Assembly: GCA_900095095.1 (NCBI GenBank)
Contig: FMBT01000367.1
Span: 62,001 to 126,000, forward strand
Source of the DNA: Fragilariopsis cylindrus CCMP1102
Taxonomy: Eukaryota > Bacillariophyta > Bacillariophyceae > Bacillariales > Bacillariaceae
Reading direction: 5' to 3'
DNA length: 64,000 nucleotides
The notes below the pieces were generated by a model, which worked only from the letters and a program-made list of their open reading frames with translations, was not told the DNA's origin and ran no database searches. Shown piece after piece: positions 1 to 11,289 of the stretch. A program made the translations under genes and the position numbers. Within the stretch, counting starts at the first letter, position 1. Each line of letters starts with the position of its first letter.

Positions 1-217
1 ACACTCGATAGAAGAATATCCATCTTTGTATATTTTGATACTGTTTTGTTGTTGTTAATGTTTAGTATGTTGATTGTTTTATTGTTAGATTTCGATTCTG
101 TGAGTACATATTAAATTCTACTCCTCTAACCTTATTATTTATAAATTTACGTTGGATGTCTAAAAATGTTCTTTATTCGTGTTTTGGTTCCTGAACGCCT
201 GAACCTGTTTGGATTAC

Positions 218-421
218 TACTTCCTCCGTGCACCACTAAGTGACAGCGTACTATCGATTGGAATTATTAGAGATTACAAACTGGTTGAACCCTTAAAAAG
301 CTTCGCTTTTTTTTCGTACATTTCGCATTTTGTTGGTAGATTTTAAGGGTTAAACGCACTTTTATCCTTTAATAATTCGAAGCGATAGCAAACAGTCACT
401 TACCGGTGCACGGAGGAAGTA
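218..421. mobile_element. Stowaway-like MITE (Tc1/mariner-type, non-autonomous)
   Basis: A 200-bp element (220-419) is flanked on both sides by the dinucleotide TA (218-219 and 420-421), the target duplication of the Tc1/mariner superfamily. Its ends are near-perfect inverted repeats of about 85 bp that start CTTCCTCCGTGCACC, leaving a short T-rich loop around 300-335. The outer bases resemble the plant Stowaway consensus CTCCCTCCGT. There is no coding capacity, so it would depend on a transposase made elsewhere. The arms are still well matched, which suggests fairly recent activity. That is inference: no second copy was seen in this window. Confidence 0.8.
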
Positions 422-838
422 CTCTTCTCAGTTCAACCATTAATATTTCGTTTTCATTAAACAACCGATTACTATCTATATAAATATCTGTTGTAATGTA
501 TCGTTGGACGTATTAATCGTCATAATATTATTGTTGCTGTTGTCATCACCAGTGATATTATTATTAGGAGCAGTAGCAGCAGCAGCAGCAGTAGCGACAA
601 GAGCAGCTACTTCATACTCAATTTTAGTGCAATGAACATATAAAAAGATGACCAATCCAAGAAGGAAAAAAAATATTGCAACGAAAACGAACTTTAATAG
701 TTTACCATTATTTTTCCTTCATCGTTCATTTTCTATAATGTTGTTGCCGGTCATAGTGCTCGTCGTATTATTCCTATTCCTATTATTATAGATGATGTCT
801 TTGTGTTTAGAATGATAGAATTAGGATTACTGTAATCG

Positions 839-872
<34 letters not shown>

Positions 873-1620
873 GAAGAGACGAACGAGCAGATCGCTTTTA
901 TATCTCTATAATATAATAAAGTGAGCATTGAAATTGCACGATCACGGTTGCGTGATTAAAAGCTTACGTGAAGTGTTTTGTGAGCCTGAGATTAAATGCA
1001 ATCACACACAGGCAAAATTCTTCTCTTCTGCCTCCTACAATTTCGCACGACTCAACTAGACCCGTCTGAATTGTACCACAGTATCAAGCCAAAAAAAATC
1101 TTCTACTGTACCGTACATAGGATCGTTGTCCAAGATCGAAGCGAATAATAGCAGTATCAATCAATCAATATCGCTCGTGAATGGTCGTGATCCTTCTTAT
1201 TAACGGTTCTTACGACCACCATAAAAGGTCATATCTAGAGTTGGCTAATGCAGAGCTACTAGCTAGCAATAAGTAGGTATTCCCTACTAGTATTGTCATA
1301 AAATAGTTGTACATCAGTTTTCAAATTAGAATGAATTCTTAATTAACGACTATTGTTTGTAACTTAGTCTACAAAATAAAAATCCTGCATTTAAATGATT
1401 GTTCTATTTTTGTTTTATTTTATTTTACGTCACAATGGACGGGCTGGGCGACACAGCCATTGTATCTTTCTGGTCCCATTTGTGAGTGTGTGTGTGTGTT
1501 TTACTGTATGTTAATATATATTTTAAGATGAGTGATATTGTAGTTTATTAACGGATTGAATGTGAATACAACTGTTGATGTTCTTAGTGTGTGCTTGTGC
1601 TGATTTTGATGTTATAGATC
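422..1620. other. Intergenic, AT-rich, no gene seen
   Basis: No open frame of useful length or recognisable RNA was seen on either strand. It holds a short GCA/GTA-rich patch (about 570-600), a perfect (TA)n microsatellite at about 840-871 and a short (TG)n run near 1488. The last 200 bases are the 3' flank of the minus-strand gene that ends at 1621. Confidence 0.6.
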
Positions 1621-4395
1621 TTACAAAGTCTTGCATTTCTTTTTGCATGTAGCAGGACAAAATTTTCTAACTTTCTTTCCACCAGATTTAGGTTGTATCT
1701 TTCTACATCTCTTATTGGGTTTTAAAGCAACGTATGAATCACATGTTCTTGATGAATCACCTTGAAATCGGAATGTATCCAAATTTTCACACTTACCACG
1801 TGGAATCTTGCATTTCTTCTTGCATGTAGCAGGACAAAAGTATCTAATTTTTTTTCCACCAGTATTAGCAACTATCTTTTTACATCTCTTCCTGGGTTTC
1901 AATTCAGTGTATGAATCACAAGTTTTCGACGAATCGCCTTGGAATTTAAAGTCAAGATCATTTGAACAGCCCGTGGTGGGTACAACACTCGGTGATGAAG
2001 TTGGTACTGAACTTGGGACAGTACTTGGTTTGCTACTCGGATCAACACTGGGAGTAGAACTAGGTACTAAACTTGGGTTGCTACTTGGATCAGCACTAGG
2101 ACCAAAACTAGGTACATCACTTGGTGAAAGACTGGGCTTCTGGCTTGGACTTGAACTTGGGCTAGCACTAGGTACAACACTAGGTGATGAACTTGGTACT
2201 GAACTTGGGACAGTACTTGGTTTTTTACTCGGATCAACACTAGGAGTAGAACTAGGCACATTACTCGGATCGGTACTAGGAGCAGCACTAGGTACATCAC
2301 TTGGTGAAAGACTGGGCTTCTGGCTTGGACTAGAACTTGGTACCAAACTCGGGACATCACTTGGTACCAAACTTGGGACAGTACTAGGTTTGTTACTTGG
2401 ATCAACACTAGGAGCAAAACTTGGTATGCTACTTGGATCAGCACTGGGACCAGCACTAGGTACCTCACTTGGTGAAAGACTGGGCTTCTGGCTTGGACTA
2501 AAACTTGGACCAGCACTAGGTACAACACTAGGTGATGAACTTGGTACTGAACTTGGGACAGTACTTGGTTTGCTACTCGGATCAACACTAGGAGTAGAAC
2601 TAGGTACATCACTTGGTGAAAGACTTGGCTTCTGGCTTGGACTTGAACTTGGACCAGCACTAGGTACAGTACTAGGTGATGAACTTGGTACCAAACTTGG
2701 GACAGTACTTGGTTTGCTACTCGGATCAACACTGGGAGAAGAACTAGGTACGTTACTCGGATCGGTACTAGGAGCAGCACTAGGTACATCACTTGGTGAA
2801 AGACTTGGCTTCTGGCTTGGACCTGAACTTGGGCTAGCACTAGGTACAACACTAGGTGATGAACTTGGTACTGAACTTGGGACAGTACTTGGTTTTTTAC
2901 TTGGATCAACACTAGGTGTAGAACTAGGCACATTACTCGGATCGGTACTAGGAGCAGCACTAGGTACATCACCTGGTGAAAGACTGGGCTTCTGGCTTGG
3001 ACTAGAACTTGGTACCAAACTCGGAACATCACTTGGTACCAAACTTGGGACAGTACTAGGTTTGCTACTCGCAACAGCACTAGGAGCAGAACTTGGGCTT
3101 AGGGTTGGCGGGACAATACATGCTTGGTCAGAACTTCGGCACCATGGACCTTCATCTGGGTTTGGGCCTCTCCCCTGACCTGGTTCTGGGTCTAAATATG
3201 AACCCTTATTTGGACAAGCAGTGCCAAGCAACATAAAACTGGTATCAATATCCTTAGGAGTCTTTCCAGCCCATGTGGAAAGACATTGATTGAAATCAGA
3301 TGCTCCATAAAACATAGATTTCATAGATGTCACTTGAGATGTGTCCCATGTGTCAAGTGGTTGATTGATAGAAGTTTCTCGGAGCATTTGTTGCATTGCT
3401 GTTACAGCTGTTGTATTCCAATCACCAATAGATTGGTCGAATGTGGTTGCATATCCAAACATACTGTCCATTGCTGTTACTAGTGACGTGTCCCATTCAC
3501 CAATAGGTTTGTTGAAAGCAGATGCCTGATAAAGCATATACCTCGTACTCTCTACCTTTGACGTGTTCCATTTGCCAATAGGTTTGTTGAACACTGAAGC
3601 AAACATAAACATAAAGGCCATTGTCTCTACATTTGACGTGTCCCATTCACCAATGGATTGGTCAAAAACAGATGCACCTCTAAACATATTGTCCATTGAT
3701 GTTACCTTCGAGGTGTCCCAACACTCTATAGGTTCATTGAATTCTTTTTGATCAAAGAAAGCATTATTCATATTAGTAATTTTTGACGTATCCCAGCAGT
3801 TAATTGTGCCAGAATAGAGATCTCTATCATTCTTAACCAAATTTCCGAAGGTTCCATCATATTTGGAAACATCAGGACGATCTTCATCAGGACATGTTAC
3901 ACTGCATTTGTGAGATAATATGCGACGTTCATCACGTGCAGATGTATTAGTAACAACATCCTCCCAATATGAAGCTGGAATGTCAGATGAAGCACTAGGA
4001 TCGCTAGTGTCCCAATAGGAAATTGGGACATCGATGATGTCCATACAAACTCCAGAAGACAATTGCTTCATATCGTTGTTGATGCAAATCTGCTTCATTG
4101 AGGAGGAGCAAGAGGACAATGGAAGACTACCAGCATTAATCTTGCTGGTTGTGCTAAGTGTTACAGGAGGGAAGCATGCTTCCTTATCACCACCAGAACT
4201 AGAGTAGGCAGACTCAGCAGTAGGATGAGATGGCGTTGTTCCTTCATCCTTCTTCTTGTAATCCTCAACGTCACCATCCACTTTGTAGATTCTGGTTGGT
4301 TCAGAACCAACCTCAAGACGGTTAGCACCAGCTAACTTAGCAGTAACAAGGACGGGAGCAAGTAAGGCGCTGATGCACGCAAAAGAACATTTCAT
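1621..4395 (-). CDS. Secreted DUF285/BspA-like repeat protein with Pro-Ser repeat stalk and Cys-rich C-terminal modules
   Basis: A 924-residue protein in one uninterrupted frame. A signal peptide (about 1-20) leads to an acidic, Ser-rich stretch. Residues about 200-385 hold seven repeats of about 25 residues with the pattern WDTS.VT.M..MF..A..F(N/D)(K/Q)(P/S)IG, the hallmark of DUF285 (PF03382, BspA-like surface repeats). Residues about 430-805 form a long stalk of the tetrapeptide x-x-P-S, with longer super-units running from one SQKPSLSPSDVPS block to the next. The C-terminus carries two tandem modules (about 810-867 and 868-924) of roughly 57 residues with the same six-Cys spacing, including RC(K/R)KI and FCPATCKKKC, like the ShK-type modules common in diatom secreted proteins. 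Likely a cell-surface or cell-wall adhesion protein, inferred from architecture. Ligand unknown. The start is the only Met that gives a signal peptide. Confidence 0.88.
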   Translation of the reverse strand: MKCSFACISALLAPVLVTAKLAGANRLEVGSEPTRIYKVDGDVEDYKKKDEGTTPSHPTAESAYSSSGGDKEACFPPVTLSTTSKINAGSLPLSSCSSSMKQICINNDMKQLSSGVCMDIIDVPISYWDTSDPSASSDIPASYWEDVVTNTSARDERRILSHKCSVTCPDEDRPDVSKYDGTFGNLVKNDRDLYSGTINCWDTSKITNMNNAFFDQKEFNEPIECWDTSKVTSMDNMFRGASVFDQSIGEWDTSNVETMAFMFMFASVFNKPIGKWNTSKVESTRYMLYQASAFNKPIGEWDTSLVTAMDSMFGYATTFDQSIGDWNTTAVTAMQQMLRETSINQPLDTWDTSQVTSMKSMFYGASDFNQCLSTWAGKTPKDIDTSFMLLGTACPNKGSYLDPEPGQGRGPNPDEGPWCRSSDQACIVPPTLSPSSAPSAVASSKPSTVPSLVPSDVPSLVPSSSPSQKPSLSPGDVPSAAPSTDPSNVPSSTPSVDPSKKPSTVPSSVPSSSPSVVPSASPSSGPSQKPSLSPSDVPSAAPSTDPSNVPSSSPSVDPSSKPSTVPSLVPSSSPSTVPSAGPSSSPSQKPSLSPSDVPSSTPSVDPSSKPSTVPSSVPSSSPSVVPSAGPSFSPSQKPSLSPSEVPSAGPSADPSSIPSFAPSVDPSNKPSTVPSLVPSDVPSLVPSSSPSQKPSLSPSDVPSAAPSTDPSNVPSSTPSVDPSKKPSTVPSSVPSSSPSVVPSASPSSSPSQKPSLSPSDVPSFGPSADPSSNPSLVPSSTPSVDPSSKPSTVPSSVPTSSPSVVPTTGCSNDLDFKFQGDSSKTCDSYTELKPRKRCKKIVANTGGKKIRYFCPATCKKKCKIPRGKCENLDTFRFQGDSSRTCDSYVALKPNKRCRKIQPKSGGKKVRKFCPATCKKKCKTL
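1960..3110 (-). repeat. Coding minisatellite (12-nt unit) for the Pro-Ser stalk
   Basis: The stalk DNA is a long array of 12-nt units (one xxPS tetrapeptide each) arranged in longer super-units of up to about 180 bp. The block SQKPSLSPSDVPS recurs at uneven distances, so whole super-units appear to have been duplicated or lost. The regular 12-nt period also opens long frames in two other readings (plus strand 1808-3178, minus strand 2067-3080). These are by-products of the repeat and are not genes. Confidence 0.85.
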
Positions 4396-5690
4396 TGTGA
4401 TTGCTATAGGGGGAAAAATGATGTGAGTAAAATTTCAATGGTGTCTGATTGATATGTAGTTGTATGTACAATACACATTGCACATGGTAACATTTTGAAA
4501 CAATGGAGACATTGACGTTGACAACATAAAGGCATGTAGATAATAATAGGAAAGGATAATATTCTAAGATGTTGTTGTTGTTCTTCTTCTTCTTCTTCTT
4601 CTTCTAGCTTTGATGGTGGTGGTGGTACCATACTGTATACGTATAGGATTTGGGTTACGTCACACGATAAATTTATACTGATGGATCATGATCGTACACT
4701 ATGTCCATTGTTGGCGCTGTTTATAAAAGCATCCCGTAACCAAATAAAGGTATCGTAAGACAGTAGTTGTTGTTCCATTTGTTTTGTTTTGGTGTGGCTG
4801 TTGATGGTGTTGATGGTGTACTAGTAGGTGGAATGATGTAGTCTTAGTTGTATTCTTGGTAATTTTTGTAATTCATTATTTTTATTGCTGCTGTTGCTGT
4901 TCGCAGTAGTAGGTCTTGCTGTTTTTGAATTTCATTTATATTGTTGTGGTACCGTAGTTGCAGAAGTGATGGCACTGATGTATCGTTGCAGTAGTAATTG
5001 CAATGATGTCGTCGTATTATTGTAATAATCTCAGTACTAGACCACATGAAATGTACGCCCACACTTGATTCCGTATAGACTTGACCTCGTCTCATCAGAA
5101 TTACAAAAGGACAACGTAGTGTCGTAATGGCACTACCATTGTTGGTACCATTCACAAAAACATTAATACTATTTAATTCAACCACCAGTTGTAATTTACG
5201 CAATACATCATAACACGTATACCACATAATGTACTATCGTATTGAAAAGACGTTAGTTTAATTCATGTTATTGTTCTTATTACTATCATTATCGTCATCA
5301 TCATCATCATCATTATGATTATCATCAGTATCATTACCATCATTACCATCATTACCATTATCATTACTGTATTACTGTTGTTGTTGTGCTGAATTTAATT
5401 TAATTATTATGGCATCATGCCATCGCCGATGCATACAAATATTAATGTTCATCTAACTTCTGGTACTTACATTTTATAATGATATTTATGTGATTGTTGT
5501 TTGATATTGAGTGTTTTCTCTCCTTTTTCGTTTCGTACTTGAACGAATTGTAACTTATGAGTGTTGTATTGATCGAGTTTACTTTAATGTGTGTGTGTTT
5601 GTGTGTTTTGCATTGATTGGTGCTAACAAAAGCGCACAAACAGTTTGAAAAATAGGTGATTATCTTTTTATTATTTCTTTCCTACCGGTA
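4396..5690. other. Intergenic; 5' flank of the DUF285 gene, microsatellites
   Basis: Contains CTT (about 4580-4605) and CAT/ATC (about 5280-5365) microsatellites. A 127-codon minus-strand frame lies at 4844-5227, but it has no recognisable domain and no supporting context. I do not call it a gene. Confidence 0.5.
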
Positions 5691-6290
5691 ATATACAAAC
5701 TTGAGTAAATTAGTACTGCATCAATGGAAATGTACGAACTTGAGTAAAGTGGTACTGAGTAAATGAGTATTGCTTCAATCGAGTCATATCAATCGTAAGA
5801 CATTACAAACCAATATATAATAATTTTGATTCTGAATGATATATAGTATCAACGAAAAAATCCATGAACATCACAAGTCGTAAGTCATTACAAACCTATA
5901 TATATAATAGTAATAAAAAGTACGATCGAAGTATAAAAACTTGAGTAAAGTGGTATTGAGTAGATTAGTATTGCTTCAATCAAGGTATAAAAACTTGAGT
6001 AGAATGGTACTGAGTGAATTAGTATTGCTTCAATCGAGTCATATCAATCGTAAGACATTACAAACCAATATAAAATAATTTTGATTCTGAATGATATATA
6101 GTATCAACGAAAAAATCCATGAAAATTACACATCGTAAGTCATTACAAACCCATATATAATAATAGTAAAGCAAAGTACGATTATTCGCTTCCTTCGCAT
6201 CACTCGCTTCAACTCGCTGCAATCGCTTAATTACTAACACTAAATACATCATACACAAATGTAAGTCATTGCAAACACCTATATAGTAAT
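5691..6290. repeat. Tandem duplication, about 255-bp period
   Basis: Two long, highly similar units sit head to tail. The phrase GAGTCATATCAATCGTAAG starts at 5781 and again at 6036, and the surrounding sequence (ACTTGAGTAAAGTGGTACTG through CGAAAAAATCCATGAA) is shared. Smaller internal repeats (ACTTGAGTA..GG.ACTGAGT.AAT; CGTAAGTCATTACAAAC) recur four or more times. No coding potential was recognised. Confidence 0.8.
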
Positions 6291-6831
6291 ATTAATATGA
6301 TGGTTCAATTATTCGCTTCCTTCGCTTCCCTCGCAAGCTGCATTGCCGTTACAAAAGAAAGGAATTTAGTCGGTAACTAACGTTACGGTAGTTAGGTGTA
6401 AAAGTAATAAAGTAAATGTCATGTACTGTAATTCTTTTTTGCTTCAACGCGTGGAGCGATTGTTCGAAACAAAAAAGCTTTATTATTTAACAATCATTAT
6501 TAAAAAATTACTACCCGTGATTTCTTCCGCGCCACACTGTTTGTTCAATAAAATGTATTCTTATTAGCTATTGCTGTACACAGTAACTAACACGACACTA
6601 CTTACACGATAATTGTTTTCGTGTTAACTTAACAATTACTTTTTAAGGCAATAGAGAAAAAAAAAAATTGATATTCGATGCATATATATTACCTCAAAAA
6701 TTATTCTATTTTATACACAGTATGAAAAGAGAGAGAACACCAATTACAATCATTCGCTATCATCGCTCGCTTCATTTTCATGATGTTCTTTTTCTCTTTT
6801 GCTCGATCATGTCAATGGCTGGCTGAATATA
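6291..6831. other. Intergenic, no gene seen
   Basis: AT-rich sequence without an open frame, RNA gene or repeat that I can support. Confidence 0.5.
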
Positions 6832-7085
6832 AATTAAAACTACTATTGTATTAACAAATGCAAAAAACAGAATCTACATAAATGCTACAGAATAGAATAG
6901 GACCATAGAATATTAATTAAAACTACTACTGTATGAACTTAAATGCAAAAAACAAAAACTACATAAATGTTACAGAATAGAATAGGACCAATCAATATAA
7001 AACTACTACTGTATAAACCTACAAGTAAATGCAAAAACAAAACCTACATAAATACTAAAGAATAGAATAGGACCATAGAAAGTAC
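6832..7085. repeat. Three tandem units of about 84 bp
   Basis: Three diverged head-to-tail units begin near 6832, 6916 and 6999. Each holds AAAACTACTA(C/T)TGTAT, then AAATGCAAAAA, then ACATAAAT and finally GAATAGAATAGGACCA. The units differ by scattered substitutions and short indels, so the array is not freshly made. No coding potential. Confidence 0.75.
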
Positions 7086-9870
7086 CGATGTAATTAGCTA
7101 GTAAAAAGCAAAAAGTATTTCTGCAGTAGAACTACTACTGTACTGTACGACGGTAACTTAAACTTCTTTCCAATTGATTGTAGTATCATACTGTACTGTA
7201 CTCATGTACAGTACGTAATAAATTAAATGAAAGACAAAGACAAGAAGACGAAAAAGAAAAAAGAATCAACTCAACTCAACTCAAGTTTAACTCAAGAACT
7301 CAATCATCTTGAACATTCTACATGTAGCAACAGGAAAAACAGCAGCAACAGCAGCAACCGCAACAAATACAAATACAAATACAAATACAAATAATGATTA
7401 CCAATTGATTTATATACCAAATGATACAGATATTGTAAGTGGACGTGTGGACGTGTGGACATGTGGACGAATCGAGCCTATAATAATATACAAATAACCT
7501 ACAACAATATATAGGAATGCATCACCAAAACGTATATGACATGTATAGGAGTGAGTCTTATAATTGATGATTTATTAATCAAAAATTACATTTTCTTCTT
7601 CTTCTTCTCGATCTGATGATGATGATGATGAGCATCATAATAATAATAGTGGGCATTCCTATCGATTTATTATGAAGAAAAAAAGTCCAACAAAACAACA
7701 GTGGTATATAGGAAGTCTTCCGTCTAGTAGAGCTTATCTGAGGTAGCTAGACACATTTACAGCATAGCATACACTACTTACTTGCTTCTAGTAGAATTAA
7801 TTGTATGTACAGCTTCTAATTACTGGTAGGACTAGATTACTTGGTATGCTCTTGTATCCACTAGTTCCTTAAGCCTCCTGCCAGCTCTCACACTGTCTGC
7901 TCAACTACAGCACACAGTTTTGTGTGGACCTACTACGCTACTCACATACTCGAAAGGCAAGTGGTCCATACATAATAGGTGCACACACATACATGTGGGT
8001 TGTATTGACCATCCATACTAAATAAAAATACTGTTTTATGATGTTACGTATGTGATTAGGCTGATGTGGTGGTGTGCACACTGCTACTGTTTACGGAATC
8101 AATGACATCCAATTTTAAATGTTAGCACACCGGATAATGGCACCTACTTACTTTTGTATTAGTAAAAGTCATACAGTACTTGTATTATAGTAAATTATAA
8201 GTTTCAAATAGTATTTTTTCTGCTGTTGAAGACGAACGATGATGATTGTTTCTTCGTATCGATTTTTTTGTTCTTCCACAGTAATCCGTTTAAAAAAATC
8301 ATGCTGTACTTAGTAGCAACGAAAGTATGTACTAGTAGCACAGTCTTGAATGAAATGGAACAAATATAAAAGAAGATGTTTCGTTTGTATACTGTACATA
8401 CTACTTGTTACGACCACCATGAACTGAACTAAACTGAATTGAACTGCTTGATGGTTTAGTTTAATATCTTCCACTACTCTGGTGTAATATTATAGTGCAT
8501 GTTATGCATGTTCTTCCATTTTCTGAATGTATGTATGAAAAATCAAATCAATACAAAACAAGACAAGACATGACAAGAAGGGTAGCAATAATAATTGCAG
8601 CATCAACGATATTTCTTTCGTCCTTATCAATAATAATCGAGGATGATGACTGACGAATTACATTGTATGGTGTCGATACAGTATACATAATAATATGTGT
8701 ACTGTGTATGGTCTTACTTTATTTTTCTTCTTGTATTGATTGTCGTAAAGTAATAGTACTGTACAGTATTCGTTGACGAATGAATCGCTGTGGTAGTTGT
8801 TATCTTGTCTTGTGTTGGAACGTGGAGTTGAGTTGCATTTTTGACAACTACTCTACTGTACTCTACTGTACTCTACTGTACGGTACTGTACTGTGCGGTG
8901 CTGCATCAATTCTTCTCATCCATCATCAGTTTTAGTACTAATATTAATAGCAACGTTGGCTGTTTGTATTATTATACTACAGTACTAGTATCACCTCTAC
9001 TATACGTACTGTTTGTTAAATCTATGCTCTCGTTCCTCTAGGCGATAGTGATTGATGGTGAATGCTGATGGTGAATGCTGATGGTGAGGTCGATGAAGAT
9101 TGATGAAGATTGAAATGAACGTAAAGGAAGGTAGGTGACATCGACAGCACTCACCCCGTTACATACAATACAATACAATACAATACAATACATGACATGT
9201 TGTTGTTGTTGTTTGTTTGGTTGGTGTGGTGGTGACATGGTTTGTTGTTTATTGACGTCCGATTTATTCTGATTCTGATTCTCTTGATTCCAATTCATTC
9301 TGATTTATCATACAGGTACAGCATTCAATTTGTTTTGATACAACACTGACATACTACTGTAGCGTAGAGCTAATAAGAAAGAATTTCTGTGTCGTGCTAT
9401 TTTGTGGTGGTCTTTACTGCATTTACAGATGATTCGATTTACTCCTCGTTGTTGTTGTTGTTGTTGTTGTTGCTGCTGCATCAACAATCACATTTACAGT
9501 TAATAGATTCGATGTTTGTTCTTGCTTCGTCACGATGACTTGCTACAACTACGTTCTTTCCTCCCTCTCTCTCTCTCTCTCTCTCATTCTCTCCTTGATT
9601 GTCCAACATGTTCAGATTCCAACGGCAGTCGGTACTATTTTCTAGCTAGGTAGTAGGACGCACAACCACCAGTAATTATACACTCTCTCTCTTTCATTGA
9701 TAGAGTTAGAACTAGCTACGACTAGAGTAGACTCGACTCGACTAGACTAGACTCGACTAGACTAGACAGGAAAAGACTTTCTGCTCCATCTCAACCTTGT
9801 TTCGTCGTAGTGTCATCACGTCATTATTCATTATCGACCTTCTTGCATATTGCAGTGTGTGTTGCAACAC
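7086..9870. other. Long gene-poor stretch with microsatellites
   Basis: No credible gene on either strand. It contains (ACAAAT)n near 7360, repeated CTCTACTGTA units at 8850-8885, AATAC repeats near 9165-9190, TTG repeats near 9450-9475, a CT run near 9560-9590 and GACTAGACTC-type repeats near 9715-9770. Short frames here (for example 8841-9041, 9038-9298) are low-complexity readings of these repeats. Confidence 0.55.
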
Positions 9871-10239
9871 TAGTACCACTTTGGTGCATTACACCCCTCA
9901 AACAAACATCATTCTTTTGAAATGTTCGCGCCGGGGGACCTGTCGAAAGCACTTGAAAAAATCTCCGCGTGGAACTATTAATTTATATAAAAACTAAATC
10001 ATGCCCAAATTTTTACTAGTATTTGTTACTGTAGTGTTAGCATCAAATATGATATACAACTGAAGAGTCATTTTTTTGATAAATTAAACTAGGAAGTTTA
10101 CAATTGACCTATTGGATGGAGAATTGTTATATTCCTTAGTCTCCTGCTGAGCACACTGGTATCTCACAATGTAGGCTCACACTACACACAGCACACATTT
10201 TAGAGATTTTAAAATGTATGATGTGTACACCTAACAAAA

Positions 10240-10970
10240 TATCTTATTTGAAAGTGTTGCAGAGGACAACATCTTTTGAGTTGGGTGCACTAGCATTCTT
10301 ATAGTATACTAGAACATTGAAGTTGCCTCCTACCACTGTTTTGTTCCCATGGTTGTTGAATAAATTACAATCCGCTGTTGTGGTATGCACACAAACTACA
10401 AGATTTTTGACCAAAATGAACAACAATATATCTTATTTGAAAGTGTTGCAGAGGACAACAACTTTTGAGTTGAGTGCACTAGTATTCTTATAGTATACTA
10501 GAACATTGTAGTTGCCGACAACACCTTTTGAGTTGGATGCAATAGCATTCTTATAGTATACTAGAACATTGGAGTTGCCTCCTACCACTTTTTTGTTTCT
10601 GTGGTTGTTGAATAAATTACAATCCGCTGTTGTGGTATGTACACAAACAACAAGGTTTTCAATCAAAATGAACAACAATACAATATATCTTTTTTGAAAG
10701 TGTTGCAGAGGACAACACCTTTTGAGTTGGATGCAATAGCATTCTTATAGTATACTAGAACATTGGAGTTGCCTCCTACCACTTTTTTGTTTCTGTGGTT
10801 ATTGAATAAATTACAATCCGCTGTTGTGGTATGTACACAAACAACAAGATTTTCAATCAAAATGTACAACAACACAATATATCTTATTCGAAAGGGTTGC
10901 AGAGGACAACATCAGATTGGTCAGGTGCGCAAACATCCACTTAGTATTGTATTTTCCTCCTACCATCCCT
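10240..10970. repeat. Satellite array 1 of copy A (about 190-bp units)
   Basis: About four units, some shortened, each with GTTGCAGAGGACAAC (near 10255, 10446, 10702, 10898), a CCTCCTACCAC.TTTTTTGTT box and AAATTACAATCCGCTGTTGT. In reverse complement these match the array of copy B closely. Confidence 0.8.
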
Positions 10971-11289
10971 GGTGGTTCACCACCACTTGACTAAAGTAAT
11001 TCTGATTGGTATCATTTTTATCTTACAAATTCTCCAGTGGAGTTTGGTTATTGTGAATATTAAAAACAATTATGAATAATAAGATGAATAACTTCTCCTT
11101 AGGTTCTACAACCAGTATGGTGCACCAAGATACCACCCAGTCATCCATCCTATACCCATAGGGGATGAACCAAGGATCATGATCCCTCATACATACCTTA
11201 TTCTTGCCTCCAGAACACAAACATTGCAATTGGGCCCAAAGTTCATATTTCCATGCCCAAAAATACCATTCAGAAATAGGCTGCCAGAT

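Noticed and set aside
1808-3178. 456-codon plus-strand and 337-codon minus-strand frames in the Pro-Ser repeat region
   Set aside because: The 12-nt repeat keeps stops away in several readings at once. Only the frame with the signal peptide, DUF285 repeats and Cys modules has real protein features.
4844-5227. 127-codon minus-strand frame
   Set aside because: No domain, signal or context. Much of it runs over simple repeats.
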